A stretch of DNA of 46,944 bases from Candidatus Adiutrix sp. (GTDB lineage Bacteria > Desulfobacterota > Desulfarculia > Adiutricales > Adiutricaceae): contig JAISJK010000084.1 of NCBI GenBank assembly GCA_031261565.1, positions 1 through 46,944 on the forward strand, in the 5' to 3' direction. Position 1 is the stretch's first letter, and every line of letters starts with the position of its first letter. The position numbers were made by a program, and so were the translations under genes. A model generated the notes under the pieces. That model made no database searches and was not told the origin of the DNA. It was given only the letters and a program-made list of their open reading frames with translations. This document shows positions 16,404 through 24,147 of this stretch, in pieces.

Positions 16404-17525
16404 ATGAAAAGGCGGTTAGGCAAAATGTTTCTGGTCTTGGTGGCGATCCTGGCCGGTCTGGTCATTGGCGTTGGCGTCTATCTTCAGCACCCGAAATTCG
16501 GCCAGTTGCCGAAAGGCGAGCGGCTGGGAAAAATAAAGCTTTCCCCGCATTACGCTGAGGGCGAGTTTAATAATTTAGACCCAAGCCCGCTGTTCACCGA
16601 AAAAGGCAATGCCCTCGCCGCCGCCTTTAAATATCTTTTTACCAGGAAAGAGCGCCCGGCGCCGCCTTCTCCCATTCCAACCGTAAAAACAAATTTTCTG
16701 AACCTGGATAAAACAGAGGATCTGGTGGTTTGGCTCGGCCATTCCTCATATTATATCCAGCTTGGTGGCCAGCGGTTCCTCCTTGATCCGGTCTTCAGCC
16801 CCAACGCCGCGCCAGTCCCGCTGGTCAATGAGGCCTTTGCCGGAACTAATATCCATACCGCCGAAGACTTTCCGGAAATAGACTACCTGCTGATATCCCA
16901 CGACCATTGGGATCATCTGGACTACCCGACAGTTAAAGCGCTTAAGCCCAGGATCAGGAAGGTCATCTGCCCTTTGGGCGTGGGTGCCCACTTTGAGAGA
17001 TGGGGCTGGGCCGCCAGCGCGATAGACGAGAAAGACTGGAACACTGGTCTCCGGATTGGAGACGACATGTCCATCCATGTTTTGCCGGCGCGCCACTTTT
17101 CGGGCCGTCTCTTGACCAGGAACCAGAGTCTGTGGGCCTCCTTTGCCCTGGTCTCGCCCAAACACAGGCTGTTCTTTAGTGGGGATAGCGGCTACGGCCG
17201 ACATTTTGCTGAAATGGGCCTGAAATGGGGCGGCTTTGACTATGTGTTCCTGGATAGCGGACAATATAACGACCAATGGCCCCTTGTCCACATGACCCCG
17301 GAAGAGTCGGCCAAAGCTGCGGAAGATTTAAAAGCCGGCGCGGTCATACCTGCCCATGTGGGCAGGTTCTCCATCGCCTATCATTCCTGGGATGAGCCGT
17401 TCCAGCGTTTCAGCGCGGCGGCTCAGGGAAAGCCCTATCGCTTTCTCACCCCAAAGATAGGCGAGCCCGTCAATCTGGATGACCCCCGCCAGCGGTTTTC
17501 ACGCTGGTGGGAAAGCATTCTTTAA
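16404..17525 (+). CDS. Membrane-anchored MBL-fold metallo-hydrolase (UlaG / NAPE-PLD-like)
   Basis: 373 aa. The N-terminus is basic, then one hydrophobic segment (residues 8-27) anchors or exports the protein. The metallo-beta-lactamase motif HxHxDH is His166, His168, Asp170 and His171 (SHDHWDHLD). Further metal-site residues fit the His in PARHFSGR and the Asp in FSGDSGYG. The short form of the metal motif and the LGHSSYYIQLGGQRFLLDPVF strand match COG2220, which includes UlaG lactonases and NAPE-PLD-like phosphodiesterases. The substrate is unknown. It stands alone between the importer terminator and the vapBC pair; the ribosome-binding site is weak. Confidence 0.85.
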   Translation: MKRRLGKMFLVLVAILAGLVIGVGVYLQHPKFGQLPKGERLGKIKLSPHYAEGEFNNLDPSPLFTEKGNALAAAFKYLFTRKERPAPPSPIPTVKTNFLNLDKTEDLVVWLGHSSYYIQLGGQRFLLDPVFSPNAAPVPLVNEAFAGTNIHTAEDFPEIDYLLISHDHWDHLDYPTVKALKPRIRKVICPLGVGAHFERWGWAASAIDEKDWNTGLRIGDDMSIHVLPARHFSGRLLTRNQSLWASFALVSPKHRLFFSGDSGYGRHFAEMGLKWGGFDYVFLDSGQYNDQWPLVHMTPEESAKAAEDLKAGAVIPAHVGRFSIAYHSWDEPFQRFSAAAQGKPYRFLTPKIGEPVNLDDPRQRFSRWWESIL

Positions 17526-17566
17526 AATTGTTTTGGGCATGGTGTTTCTTCTTTCTGGTAGTTCTT

Positions 17567-17944
17567 TTAAATATGGATTACTAAAGACGTGTATTTAGAC
17601 AGAACACTGTCGCCTGTAATAAGCCGCATAGGCTCGGCTATGGCCTGAGCCACCAGCATATGATCAAAAGGATCATTGTGGTGTAGGGGAAGTGATTCCA
17701 GTATTTCCGCATGAGAACCTAGGAGCGGCAATTCTATGAACCCGCTCTCTTGCGCCGTATCACGAAGACTCTTTAATTTAGCGTCCAGTTTACCTATACG
17801 GGTTTTGATGGCAATTTCCCACCAGGATACAGTGCTGACAAAAATTTCATTCTCATCGGCAAGCAACATTTCCCTCACTGGCTCAATGCGTGGCATGTTT
17901 GTCAACGCCCAGAGGAACGCGTTAGTATCAAGCAACAACCTCAT
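17567..17944 (-). CDS. vapC: VapC-family PIN-domain toxin
   Basis: 125 aa predicted ribonuclease toxin. The PIN acidic residues are visible: Asp6 in LLLDTNAFLWAL, Glu in SWWEIAIK, and Asp in NDPFDHMLVAQA. The PFDHMLVAQA and ITGDSVLSKY motifs are typical of PIN toxins that pair with Phd-type antitoxins. VapC-family toxins cleave RNA, often tRNA, when freed from antitoxin. The ATG at 17942-17944 overlaps the antitoxin stop (ATGA). The pair is less GC-rich than its neighbours, in keeping with a mobile stability or defence module. Confidence 0.88.
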   Translation of the reverse strand: MRLLLDTNAFLWALTNMPRIEPVREMLLADENEIFVSTVSWWEIAIKTRIGKLDAKLKSLRDTAQESGFIELPLLGSHAEILESLPLHHNDPFDHMLVAQAIAEPMRLITGDSVLSKYTSLVIHI

Positions 17945-18189
17945 TCCAGGCTTCCCTCAAAAGCGGCCAGTATTTCAGGAGGCAACGGATCATCAAAATC
18001 ATCTGGAATGGTCAATTTGCCATCCAGGAGTCCGAGGCGTTTTTTGGGCCTAGAGTTTGCGGCGGATATTAGAATCACCTCTGGTCTTCCATAACTGCCG
18101 ATGAAAATAGTTTCACCGTTGACGGCGCGTTTGACCAGTTGCGACAAAGAACTCTTTGCTTGGTGTATCGGAACGATCAGCGTTGACAT
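17941..18189 (-). CDS. Phd/YefM-type antitoxin of the PIN toxin
   Basis: 82 aa. The N-terminal part (LIVPIHQAKSSLSQLVKRA, then GETIFIGSYGRPEVILI) matches the DNA-binding fold of Phd/YefM antitoxins. The acidic C-terminal tail would wrap the toxin. ATG 18187-18189 is preferred because AGGGG lies at good spacing; a GTG two codons earlier (18193-18195) is possible. It would repress its own promoter together with the toxin. The cognate toxin follows with a 4-nt overlap. Confidence 0.83.
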   Translation of the reverse strand: MSTLIVPIHQAKSSLSQLVKRAVNGETIFIGSYGRPEVILISAANSRPKKRLGLLDGKLTIPDDFDDPLPPEILAAFEGSLE

Positions 18190-18236
18190 ATTCACTACCC
18201 CTTTTTGTTTAAACTTAGCCCAGACTTAGTTTAAAG

Positions 18237-19166
18237 TCAATAGGAGTTGGAAGGCCAATCCCTTTTTCTGCACGATGGCCTGGTGCGGTCGGTGATGATT
18301 TCCAGCCCGGTGGGCCAGCCCGACAGCTGGGGCGAGGCCGGGTCGTGGCCGGCCCGGCGGCGGTGCGACCGTTCCAGGCTGGTGACGGCGTAGCAATAGG
18401 CGCAGCCGTGGCCGCAGGTGTCATACATGCCCAGGTCAAAGCTCTCCAGGCAACGGCAGAGGGCCGGCTGGCCCGGGTCTTTTTTAGCCTTGATCGGCCC
18501 GCCAACGAGGGCCTCAATCCGGCTGCGGTCGAGACAGGCTTCCGGTTTTAAACCCAGATCCCGCAAATCCCATTGTTCTGTGCAGTTGACCAGTTTCAGC
18601 CTTTCCCCGGCGGCGATGGCGGCCAGGCCCCGGGCCAGATCCCGCACGGCGCTGTCCTCCGGGGCCGGGAAGCGGCCGGCCAGGTGGCGATAGGGTTTGA
18701 CAAAATTGATGAGGCAACGCCCGGTGGCCCCGCTCAACTGGCGGGCCAGCCGGCCAAACTGATCCCAGTGCCACTGGGGGGTGTAGGGGCCGGCCGCCAC
18801 AATGGGGTCATAGCGCCAGTCCACCCGGCCCGGGCCTAGAGCGCCGGCCAGCCGCCGGAAAGTCTCCACAATATCTTTTTTGGGCGGTAAATGAGGCTCC
18901 AGCTCCGGGCCATAGGGGGTGAGGGTGAAGGAAAAGTAATAGCGGTAACCCAGGTCATCAATGGTCTTGAGGCGCTCCAGCATGGGAGCCGGGTTTTTAG
19001 TCCAGAAGACTATACAGTCCACCACCTCAGGCGACAGGCTGACCTGGCCCAGGCGACTGGGGTTCCGGGGGTGAGGCGTCAGCACCAGGCCCTCCCGCAG
19101 CCGCCGCACCAGCCAGTCGGCAAAAAAAGCCGGAATATCCGTCCGGCGGCTGGCGCTGACAATCAT
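18237..19166 (-). CDS. DUF1848 family protein with C-terminal cysteine cluster
   Basis: 309 aa. The start MIVSASRRTDIPAFFADW and the block FWTKNPAPML are typical of DUF1848. Near the C-terminus lies a radical-SAM-like set Cys251-x3-Cys255-x2-Cys258 (CGHGCAYCYA), with Cys237 and Cys239 just before it. An iron-sulfur cluster and radical chemistry are therefore likely, although the motif is at the opposite end from classical radical SAM enzymes. The reaction is unknown. It lies 16 nt after mutS on the same strand, so cotranscription with mismatch repair is likely. Confidence 0.83.
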   Translation of the reverse strand: MIVSASRRTDIPAFFADWLVRRLREGLVLTPHPRNPSRLGQVSLSPEVVDCIVFWTKNPAPMLERLKTIDDLGYRYYFSFTLTPYGPELEPHLPPKKDIVETFRRLAGALGPGRVDWRYDPIVAAGPYTPQWHWDQFGRLARQLSGATGRCLINFVKPYRHLAGRFPAPEDSAVRDLARGLAAIAAGERLKLVNCTEQWDLRDLGLKPEACLDRSRIEALVGGPIKAKKDPGQPALCRCLESFDLGMYDTCGHGCAYCYAVTSLERSHRRRAGHDPASPQLSGWPTGLEIITDRTRPSCRKRDWPSNSY

Positions 19167-19182
19167 GCCTGATCAGCCGGGG

Positions 19183-21822
19183 TCATTCATTTTCGCTCAA
19201 AAAAGAGCGGGCCTCTTCGGTCAGGGCGGTCAGGAGATTCAGGGCGGCCAGGGGGGTCAGCTCTTCCGCCTTAATCTCGGCCAGACGGCGAATCACTTCG
19301 GGCGGGGCGGCCGGGGCCACCGGCTGATCTTCCAAATCGTCAAAAAGGCTCAGTTGGCGTACGGACGGACGAATGGCCCGATCGCCGGCCCGGGTGAAGT
19401 CAGCCATGACCTCCCGGGCCCGGCTCAGCACTTTTTTCGGCAGCCCGGCCAGCCCGGCCACGGCCAGGCCGTAGCTGCGGCTGACCCCGCCCGGCTTGAG
19501 CTGGCGGGTGAAAATCAGGCCCCGGCCCCCCTGGTCGCTGGCGGCCACGTTGTAGTTGCGCACCCGGGGTTTGCTGTCAGCCAGTTTAATAAGCTCATGG
19601 TAGTGGGTGGCAAAGAGGGTGGGCACGCCGTCGCCGGCCAGATCGTGAAGGTATTCGGCAATGGCCCAGGCCAGTGACAGCCCATCGTAGGTCGAGGTGC
19701 CCCGGCCGACCTCGTCCAGCACCACCAGGCTGCGGGGGGTGGCCTGGCTGAGAATGCGGGCCGTCTCATTCATCTCGACCATGAAAGTGGAGCGGCCCCG
19801 GGCCAGGTCGTCCGAGGCCCCGACCCGGGTGAAGATGCGGTCGCGGATGGAGAGGCGGGCCGACTCGGCCGGCACAAAGCTCCCAGCCTGGCACATCAGC
19901 ACAATCAGGGCGGTCTGGCGCAGGATGGTGGATTTGCCGGCCATATTGGGCCCGGTGATTATCAGGAGCCTCTCGCGGGTGGTCAGGCGCACGTCATTGG
20001 CGACGAAGGCCTCGCCCGCCGGCATCAAGGCCTCCACCACCGGGTGGCGGCCGCCCCGGATGTCGATCAGGTCTTCCTCCACCAGCTCCGGGCGAACCCA
20101 GCCATACTTTTCAGCGCAGGCGGCCAGGGCGCAGAGCACATCGGCCTCGGCCAGAATCAGGGCGGCGGTTTTGATGGTTCGGGCGTTCCGGGCCACCAGA
20201 GCTTTCAAATCCTCCAGTATCTGTTCCTCGAGGGCCAGGCGGCGTTCCCCGGCGTGGAGTATCTTTTCCTCATACTCCTTCAGCTCCGGGGTCAGATAGC
20301 GCTCGCCGCCGGCGATGGTCTGCTTGCGGATCCAGTCAGGGGGCACCAGGTGGAGGTTGGCTTTGGTCGCCTCCAGATAATAGCCAAAGACCCGGGTATA
20401 GCCGACTTTAAGGGAGCTAATGCCCGTGCGCTGGCGCTCCCGGGCCTCAAGGGCGGCAATGGCGTTTTTGCCGCCCTTCTCCAGATCCAGCAGCTCGTCC
20501 AGCTCGGCCGAGACTCCCCGGCGGATGAGCCCGCCATCTTTGGCGCTATAGGGCGGCGACTCCACCAGGGTGGCCTCCAGAGTCGCCGTCAGCTCGTCAA
20601 ACTCGGGCAGCGCGTTCCCCAGAGCCATCAGCAGGGCTGAGGAGCCGGGGCTGGTCAGCCGGGCCCGATAGGCGGGCATCAGGGCCAGGGTGTCGCGCAG
20701 GTTGGCCAGATCCCGGGGGCCGCCCCGGGCCAGCACCACCCGGCTGAGGGCCCGCTCCAGGTCGCTGGATTTTTTCAGCAGCCCGGTCAGGCCGTCCCGG
20801 GTCAGGCCGTCGCGCAGCAAATCCTCCACCGCGCCATGGCGGGCGGCCACGGCCTGGGCCTCGGCCAGGGGCAGGGTCAGCCACTGGCGCAACAGCCGGC
20901 CGCCCATGGGCGTGGCCGTCAGATCCATCAGACCCAGGAGCGAGCCCTCCAACTGGCCGTGGCGCAGGGTTTTCAGAATCTCCAGATTGGCCGTGGCCGC
21001 CTCGTCCAGGAGCAGATGGCTTTCCCGCCAGAGGAGGCGGGGCGGGGAGAGGTGGCGGAAGTCGCCCAGACAGCACTCTTCGGCGTAGGCCAACGCGGCC
21101 TCGGCTGCGGCCAGGGTTTCCGGCCACCGCTCCAGCTCCAGGGCGGCCACAGCGGCCGGGCCGAAAAGCTGATTAAAACGAATCAGGGCCGCAGCCGGGT
21201 TCATGGTTTCGGCCCGGCGCGGGGTGGCGTGAATCTGGCCCTCCTGGAGCAGGGCCGTCAGCTCCGGAGCCGGGTTTTCCGGGAGCAGACACTCGCGGGG
21301 GGCCAGAGCCCGGAGCTCAGCCCGCAGACCTTCCAGCTCATCAAAAGTGGCCAGGAGCAATTCGCCGGTGCTGACCTCCAGCCAGGCCAGGCCGTAGCGG
21401 CCAGGGGCGGGCCAGATGGCCGCCAGATAGTGGGGCTCGCCCGGGGCCCGGCTCTCATCGGTCAGGGGTAGGCCTGGCGTGCCCACCTGCCAGACCACCC
21501 GCTCGGCCAGGCCCCTGGCCTTGCCGGTATCCCCGACCTGGTTGACCACCACCACGCTGCAGCCAAGCTCGTTTAAGCGGTTGGCGTAGCCCAGACCGGC
21601 CGACAGGGGCACCCCGCACATGGGGATAGGCTGGCCGCCCTGCTTGGAGCGGCTGGTCAGGGCAATGTCGAGGAGAGGCGCGGCCGTCTCAGCGTCCTCG
21701 AAAAACATTTCGTAGAAATCGCCCATTTGAAAGAAGACAATAGCCCCGGGGTGGAGTTTTTTCATCTCCACATACTGCTGCATGGCCGGGCTGAGGGTGG
21801 CGGCCGGGGCGGCGCTACTCAT
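19183..21822 (-). CDS. mutS: DNA mismatch repair protein MutS
   Basis: 879 aa. It recognises mismatches in DNA and recruits MutL. The mismatch-reading motif is F36-Y-E38 (GDFYEMFFEDA). The ATPase has Walker A GPNMAGKST, Walker B VVLDEVGRGTSTYDG and the helix region FATHYHELIKL. I set the start at ATG 21820-21822 (MSSAAPAATL), which overlaps the stop of the HIT gene by 8 nt. The frame is open to 21888, but that extension runs inside the HIT gene and is not MutS-like. Length is close to that of E. coli MutS. Confidence 0.97.
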   Translation of the reverse strand: MSSAAPAATLSPAMQQYVEMKKLHPGAIVFFQMGDFYEMFFEDAETAAPLLDIALTSRSKQGGQPIPMCGVPLSAGLGYANRLNELGCSVVVVNQVGDTGKARGLAERVVWQVGTPGLPLTDESRAPGEPHYLAAIWPAPGRYGLAWLEVSTGELLLATFDELEGLRAELRALAPRECLLPENPAPELTALLQEGQIHATPRRAETMNPAAALIRFNQLFGPAAVAALELERWPETLAAAEAALAYAEECCLGDFRHLSPPRLLWRESHLLLDEAATANLEILKTLRHGQLEGSLLGLMDLTATPMGGRLLRQWLTLPLAEAQAVAARHGAVEDLLRDGLTRDGLTGLLKKSSDLERALSRVVLARGGPRDLANLRDTLALMPAYRARLTSPGSSALLMALGNALPEFDELTATLEATLVESPPYSAKDGGLIRRGVSAELDELLDLEKGGKNAIAALEARERQRTGISSLKVGYTRVFGYYLEATKANLHLVPPDWIRKQTIAGGERYLTPELKEYEEKILHAGERRLALEEQILEDLKALVARNARTIKTAALILAEADVLCALAACAEKYGWVRPELVEEDLIDIRGGRHPVVEALMPAGEAFVANDVRLTTRERLLIITGPNMAGKSTILRQTALIVLMCQAGSFVPAESARLSIRDRIFTRVGASDDLARGRSTFMVEMNETARILSQATPRSLVVLDEVGRGTSTYDGLSLAWAIAEYLHDLAGDGVPTLFATHYHELIKLADSKPRVRNYNVAASDQGGRGLIFTRQLKPGGVSRSYGLAVAGLAGLPKKVLSRAREVMADFTRAGDRAIRPSVRQLSLFDDLEDQPVAPAAPPEVIRRLAEIKAEELTPLAALNLLTALTEEARSFLSENE

Positions 21823-22303
21823 TGAAGAGGGGCGCCAGATGGTCAAAGGCGGCCAGAATATGCTCGGAAATGACCCGGGTCTGGCCAAAGACGGTCATGT
21901 AGTTGCTGTCGCCCTGGTAGCGGGGGGTGACATGGAGGTGGAGGTGATCCTCGACGCTGCCGCCGGCGACCCGGCCCTGGTTGACCCCAAGATTGAAACC
22001 CTGGGGAGACATGACCCGGGCCAGCAGCTCGGTGGATCGGGCCGCCTGATCCATCAGGGCCAGGCGCTCGGCCTGATTGGCCGCCGACAGGCTGGGGATG
22101 TGGCGGCGGGGGGCCACCAGCAGGTGGCCGTTGTTGTAGGGGAAGAGATTCATCATGACCAGCACGATCGGGTCGGAATAGAGCACCAGCCGGTCGCGAT
22201 CGGGGCCGATATGATCCGGGGGCAGACACAGGAAACAGTCGTTGTCGCGGAGACCGGCCCGCTTGATATAGGCCATGCGCCAGGGCGCCCAAAGCACTTC
22301 CAT
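21815..22303 (-). CDS. HIT-domain nucleotide hydrolase/phosphorylase
   Basis: 162 aa. The histidine triad HLHLHVTPR (about residues 119-127) is the nucleotidyl-hydrolase active site, with the nucleophile as the middle His. The N-terminus (APWRMAYI, then CFLC) resembles the Ap4A phosphorylase-like HIT branch. It probably hydrolyses or phosphorolyses dinucleoside polyphosphates or nucleoside phosphoramidates; the substrate is not determined. It is first in the HIT-mutS-DUF1848 operon and is transcribed away from aroL. Confidence 0.88.
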   Translation of the reverse strand: MEVLWAPWRMAYIKRAGLRDNDCFLCLPPDHIGPDRDRLVLYSDPIVLVMMNLFPYNNGHLLVAPRRHIPSLSAANQAERLALMDQAARSTELLARVMSPQGFNLGVNQGRVAGGSVEDHLHLHVTPRYQGDSNYMTVFGQTRVISEHILAAFDHLAPLFNE

Positions 22304-22345
22304 ACCTTGTCACCTCATTCTCATTACCTTAGGTCAGGCTGACTG

Positions 22346-22354
22346 ATTATACCA
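22346..22354 (-). promoter_or_regulatory. Extended -10 promoter element for the HIT-mutS operon
   Basis: On the minus strand the sequence reads TGGTATAAT, a perfect extended -10 (TGn plus TATAAT), 43 nt before the HIT start. No good -35 lies upstream, which fits the extended -10 class. It shares a 120-bp divergent region with the aroL promoter. Confidence 0.5.
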
Positions 22355-22364
22355 CATTTCTGAT

Positions 22365-22392
22365 TTGACTTCCCCGGCCAAAATGTTATACG
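22365..22392 (+). promoter_or_regulatory. Sigma-70-type promoter for aroL-waaY
   Basis: TTGACT (22365-22370) and TATACG (22387-22392) are separated by 16 nt, matching the -35 at 5/6 and the -10 at 4/6 positions. It lies 32 nt before the aroL ATG. Confidence 0.45.
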
Positions 22393-22424
22393 TTAAAAAG
22401 GCAGTTACGCCACAGGAGATATTT

Positions 22425-22976
22425 ATGACCGCCATCTTTCTGGTCGGAGCCAGGGCCAGCGGCAAAACCACGGTCGGCCGCCGCTTGGCTGAGGAACTGG
22501 GCCGGCCTTTCGTGGATACTGACCTGTATATGAAAGAGGCTCTGGGGCTGACCGTGGCCGATATTGTGGAGCGGGAAGGCTGGGCCGGCTTTCGCCGGTG
22601 GGAGAGCGAGGCCCTGCGGGCCGTCAGTGTAGGCACCCGGCCTCAGGTGGTGGCCACCGGCGGCGGGATGGTGCTGGCCGAGACCAACCGGGCCCTGATG
22701 CGGGAGCGGGGGCTGGTCTTCTATCTGGCCGCCCCGGCCGAGGCGCTGGCCGCCCGGCTGGCCGCCGACCCCCAGGCCGCCCAGCGGCCGAACCTGACCG
22801 GTCAATCGCTGATAGAGGAAGTGGCCCAGATACTCAAGGAGCGGGAACCGCTCTACCAGGCCGTAGCCCACCATCAGATTGAGGCTACCACCGATCTGGA
22901 GCAGGTCATAGCCGCCATAGTAGAGAAAATCAAACCGGAAGCCCAACATAACCTTAAGGGCAACCTCAACGAATAA
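22425..22976 (+). CDS. aroL: Shikimate kinase (AroL-type)
   Basis: 183 aa cytoplasmic enzyme that phosphorylates shikimate with ATP in the pathway to chorismate and aromatic amino acids. It has the P-loop GARASGKT (8-15), DTD of the shikimate site (FVDTDLYM), WAGFRRWE, and the Walker-B-like ATGGGMVL. The lid region has the conserved Arg in QRPNLTGQSL. Overall it is closer to AroL than AroK. ATG 22425 follows AGGAG at 6-nt spacing; the longer frame from 22365 would include the promoter. A decayed fragment of a second copy lies at 23819-23966. Confidence 0.93.
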   Translation: MTAIFLVGARASGKTTVGRRLAEELGRPFVDTDLYMKEALGLTVADIVEREGWAGFRRWESEALRAVSVGTRPQVVATGGGMVLAETNRALMRERGLVFYLAAPAEALAARLAADPQAAQRPNLTGQSLIEEVAQILKEREPLYQAVAHHQIEATTDLEQVIAAIVEKIKPEAQHNLKGNLNE

Positions 22977-22995
22977 GCCGGAAAGACCATCATCC

Positions 22996-23751
22996 ATGAC
23001 TATTAATTCTTCTGGTCGGCCGGCCCCCCGGCCGGCTTTCAGGAAAGCGGAACAGGACGGCTTCCAGCTCCGCTACCTGTCGGACGGGGTTGATTATCCG
23101 GCCCTGCTGGCCGATTTTCGCCAGGGACGAATTGAATTCACCCTCCTGAACGCCCGCCCCTGCCAGGAAACCTACCTGGTGAAATATGGCGGCCGCGCAT
23201 ACGTCATCAAGCGCGATTTCGCCTTTAAGCCGCCGGTCAAAAAACGCCGCTTTTGGGATCTCCTGGCCGGCACGCCTTTTACCCGGCAGATGCGGGAAAC
23301 CTGGCGGGCCATTGGCCGAGGCTGCCGGATCGTTCCTGAAATTTACCTGGTGGCCGAAAAAATAGCCGGCTACCGGCTCTGCGCTGACAGTTACCTAATT
23401 TTACAGTTTATTGAAGGCCGCACTTGCACGGTTGGGGCGGCGGATACCCGCTGGTTGGCCGGCCTGGCTGCGACTGTAGCCAAACTGCACACTTGGGGGC
23501 TGGCCTCCGGCGCCCCCCACGCCGGCAATCTGGTGGAAGCCGATGAGGGCTGGAAAATGATTGACGTCTCCTCCAAGGGGCCGATCATCATAACTCAGGC
23601 CCACGACCTGCTGGACATGAAAAGGAAGCTTAACCTGGAAGTTCCAACCTGCTCCTGGCCGCTGAAATTCGTCTCCGCCCTGGTTCAGGCTAAATACCGG
23701 CTGCATCTCTGGCGCCGAAAACATATTAAACCTGGAGGATTGCCAAGATGA
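22996..23751 (+). CDS. waaY: WaaY/RfaY-like lipopolysaccharide core heptose kinase
   Basis: 251 aa protein-kinase-like fold. Visible features are the ATP-binding Lys (YVIKRDF), the catalytic loop SGAPHAGNLVE (in place of HxDxxxxN) and the metal-binding Asp in KMIDVSSKGP. This pattern matches WaaY, which phosphorylates heptose II of the LPS inner core on the cytoplasmic face. It follows aroL by 19 nt. Its final codons carry the ribosome-binding site (GGAGG) of a pepQ start, and it ends ATGA with that start. Here the pepQ behind it is only a remnant; the intact pepQ is at 33295. The assignment of WaaY rather than WaaP is moderate. Confidence 0.77.
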   Translation: MTINSSGRPAPRPAFRKAEQDGFQLRYLSDGVDYPALLADFRQGRIEFTLLNARPCQETYLVKYGGRAYVIKRDFAFKPPVKKRRFWDLLAGTPFTRQMRETWRAIGRGCRIVPEIYLVAEKIAGYRLCADSYLILQFIEGRTCTVGAADTRWLAGLAATVAKLHTWGLASGAPHAGNLVEADEGWKMIDVSSKGPIIITQAHDLLDMKRKLNLEVPTCSWPLKFVSALVQAKYRLHLWRRKHIKPGGLPR

Positions 23752-23818
23752 GCGCCCTATCCTACCCGGAGGCCGGCCGGCTGGCCCGGTTGCGCCGGTT
23801 GATGAGCGGGGCAGGGGT
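23719..23818 (+). repeat. Left 100-bp direct repeat (waaY end / pepQ start)
   Basis: These 100 bp match 33266-33365 at 98 positions; the two differences are adjacent, just after the pepQ start. The repeat spans the last codons of waaY, the GGAGG site, and the first 24 codons of pepQ. Both copies are in the same orientation, 9,547 bp apart. Confidence 0.92.
23748..23818 (+). pseudogene. Truncated 5' remnant of pepQ (first copy)
   Basis: It begins MSALSYPEAGRLARLRR and matches the start of the intact M24 peptidase at 33295, with one changed residue in this stretch. After the glycine-valine of MSGAGV the match stops abruptly at a run of G, and aroL-derived sequence takes over. The ATG still overlaps the waaY stop and keeps its ribosome-binding site. 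The reading frame continues to 23978, giving a 76-aa chimera that is unlikely to be functional. Confidence 0.85.
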
Positions 23819-23966
23819 TGGTCTTCTATCTGGCCGCCCCCGGCCGAGGCGCTGGCCGCCCGGCTGGCTGCCGACCCCCCACCAGCCCACAGCCCACCAC
23901 CAAATTGAGGCCACCGCCGATCTGGAGCAGATCATAGCCGCCATCCTGGAAAAAACCAGGCACCTA
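23819..23966 (+). pseudogene. Decayed 3' fragment of a second aroL copy
   Basis: From 23819 the sequence matches aroL from about 22715 (LVFYLAAPAEALAARLAAD) with one inserted C. It then skips about 76 nt of aroL and matches again from 22855 to about 22930 (AHHQIEATADLEQIIAAILEK), with scattered substitutions. The match fades after GAAAAAACC. It is fused to the pepQ remnant, which is the expected novel joint of a tandem duplication of the aroL-waaY-pepQ segment. Confidence 0.83.
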
Positions 23967-24045
23967 TCACTCAGCTAAATCGCTCTTTTTAAGCCTTTAA
24001 TGCCATTCCTTTCTCGGGAACCTTTGAGTTCCCGCGCCTGCACTA

Positions 24046-24074
24046 TTGACAAAAATCCTGGCCGGTGATATTGT
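24046..24074 (+). promoter_or_regulatory. Sigma-70-type promoter for exbB-exbD-tonB
   Basis: A perfect -35 TTGACA (24046-24051) is followed after 17 nt by TATTGT (24069-24074, 4/6). It lies about 73 nt before the exbB start. TGTAATTGAG overlapping the -10 resembles a stretch in the hutW promoter and may be an operator. Confidence 0.5.
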
Positions 24075-24147
24075 AATTGAGTCTAATTCGCATATATCCA
24101 CGCCCAATATTATTTTGCCAGGCGGTGGATGATAGAACGGTGGGGAA

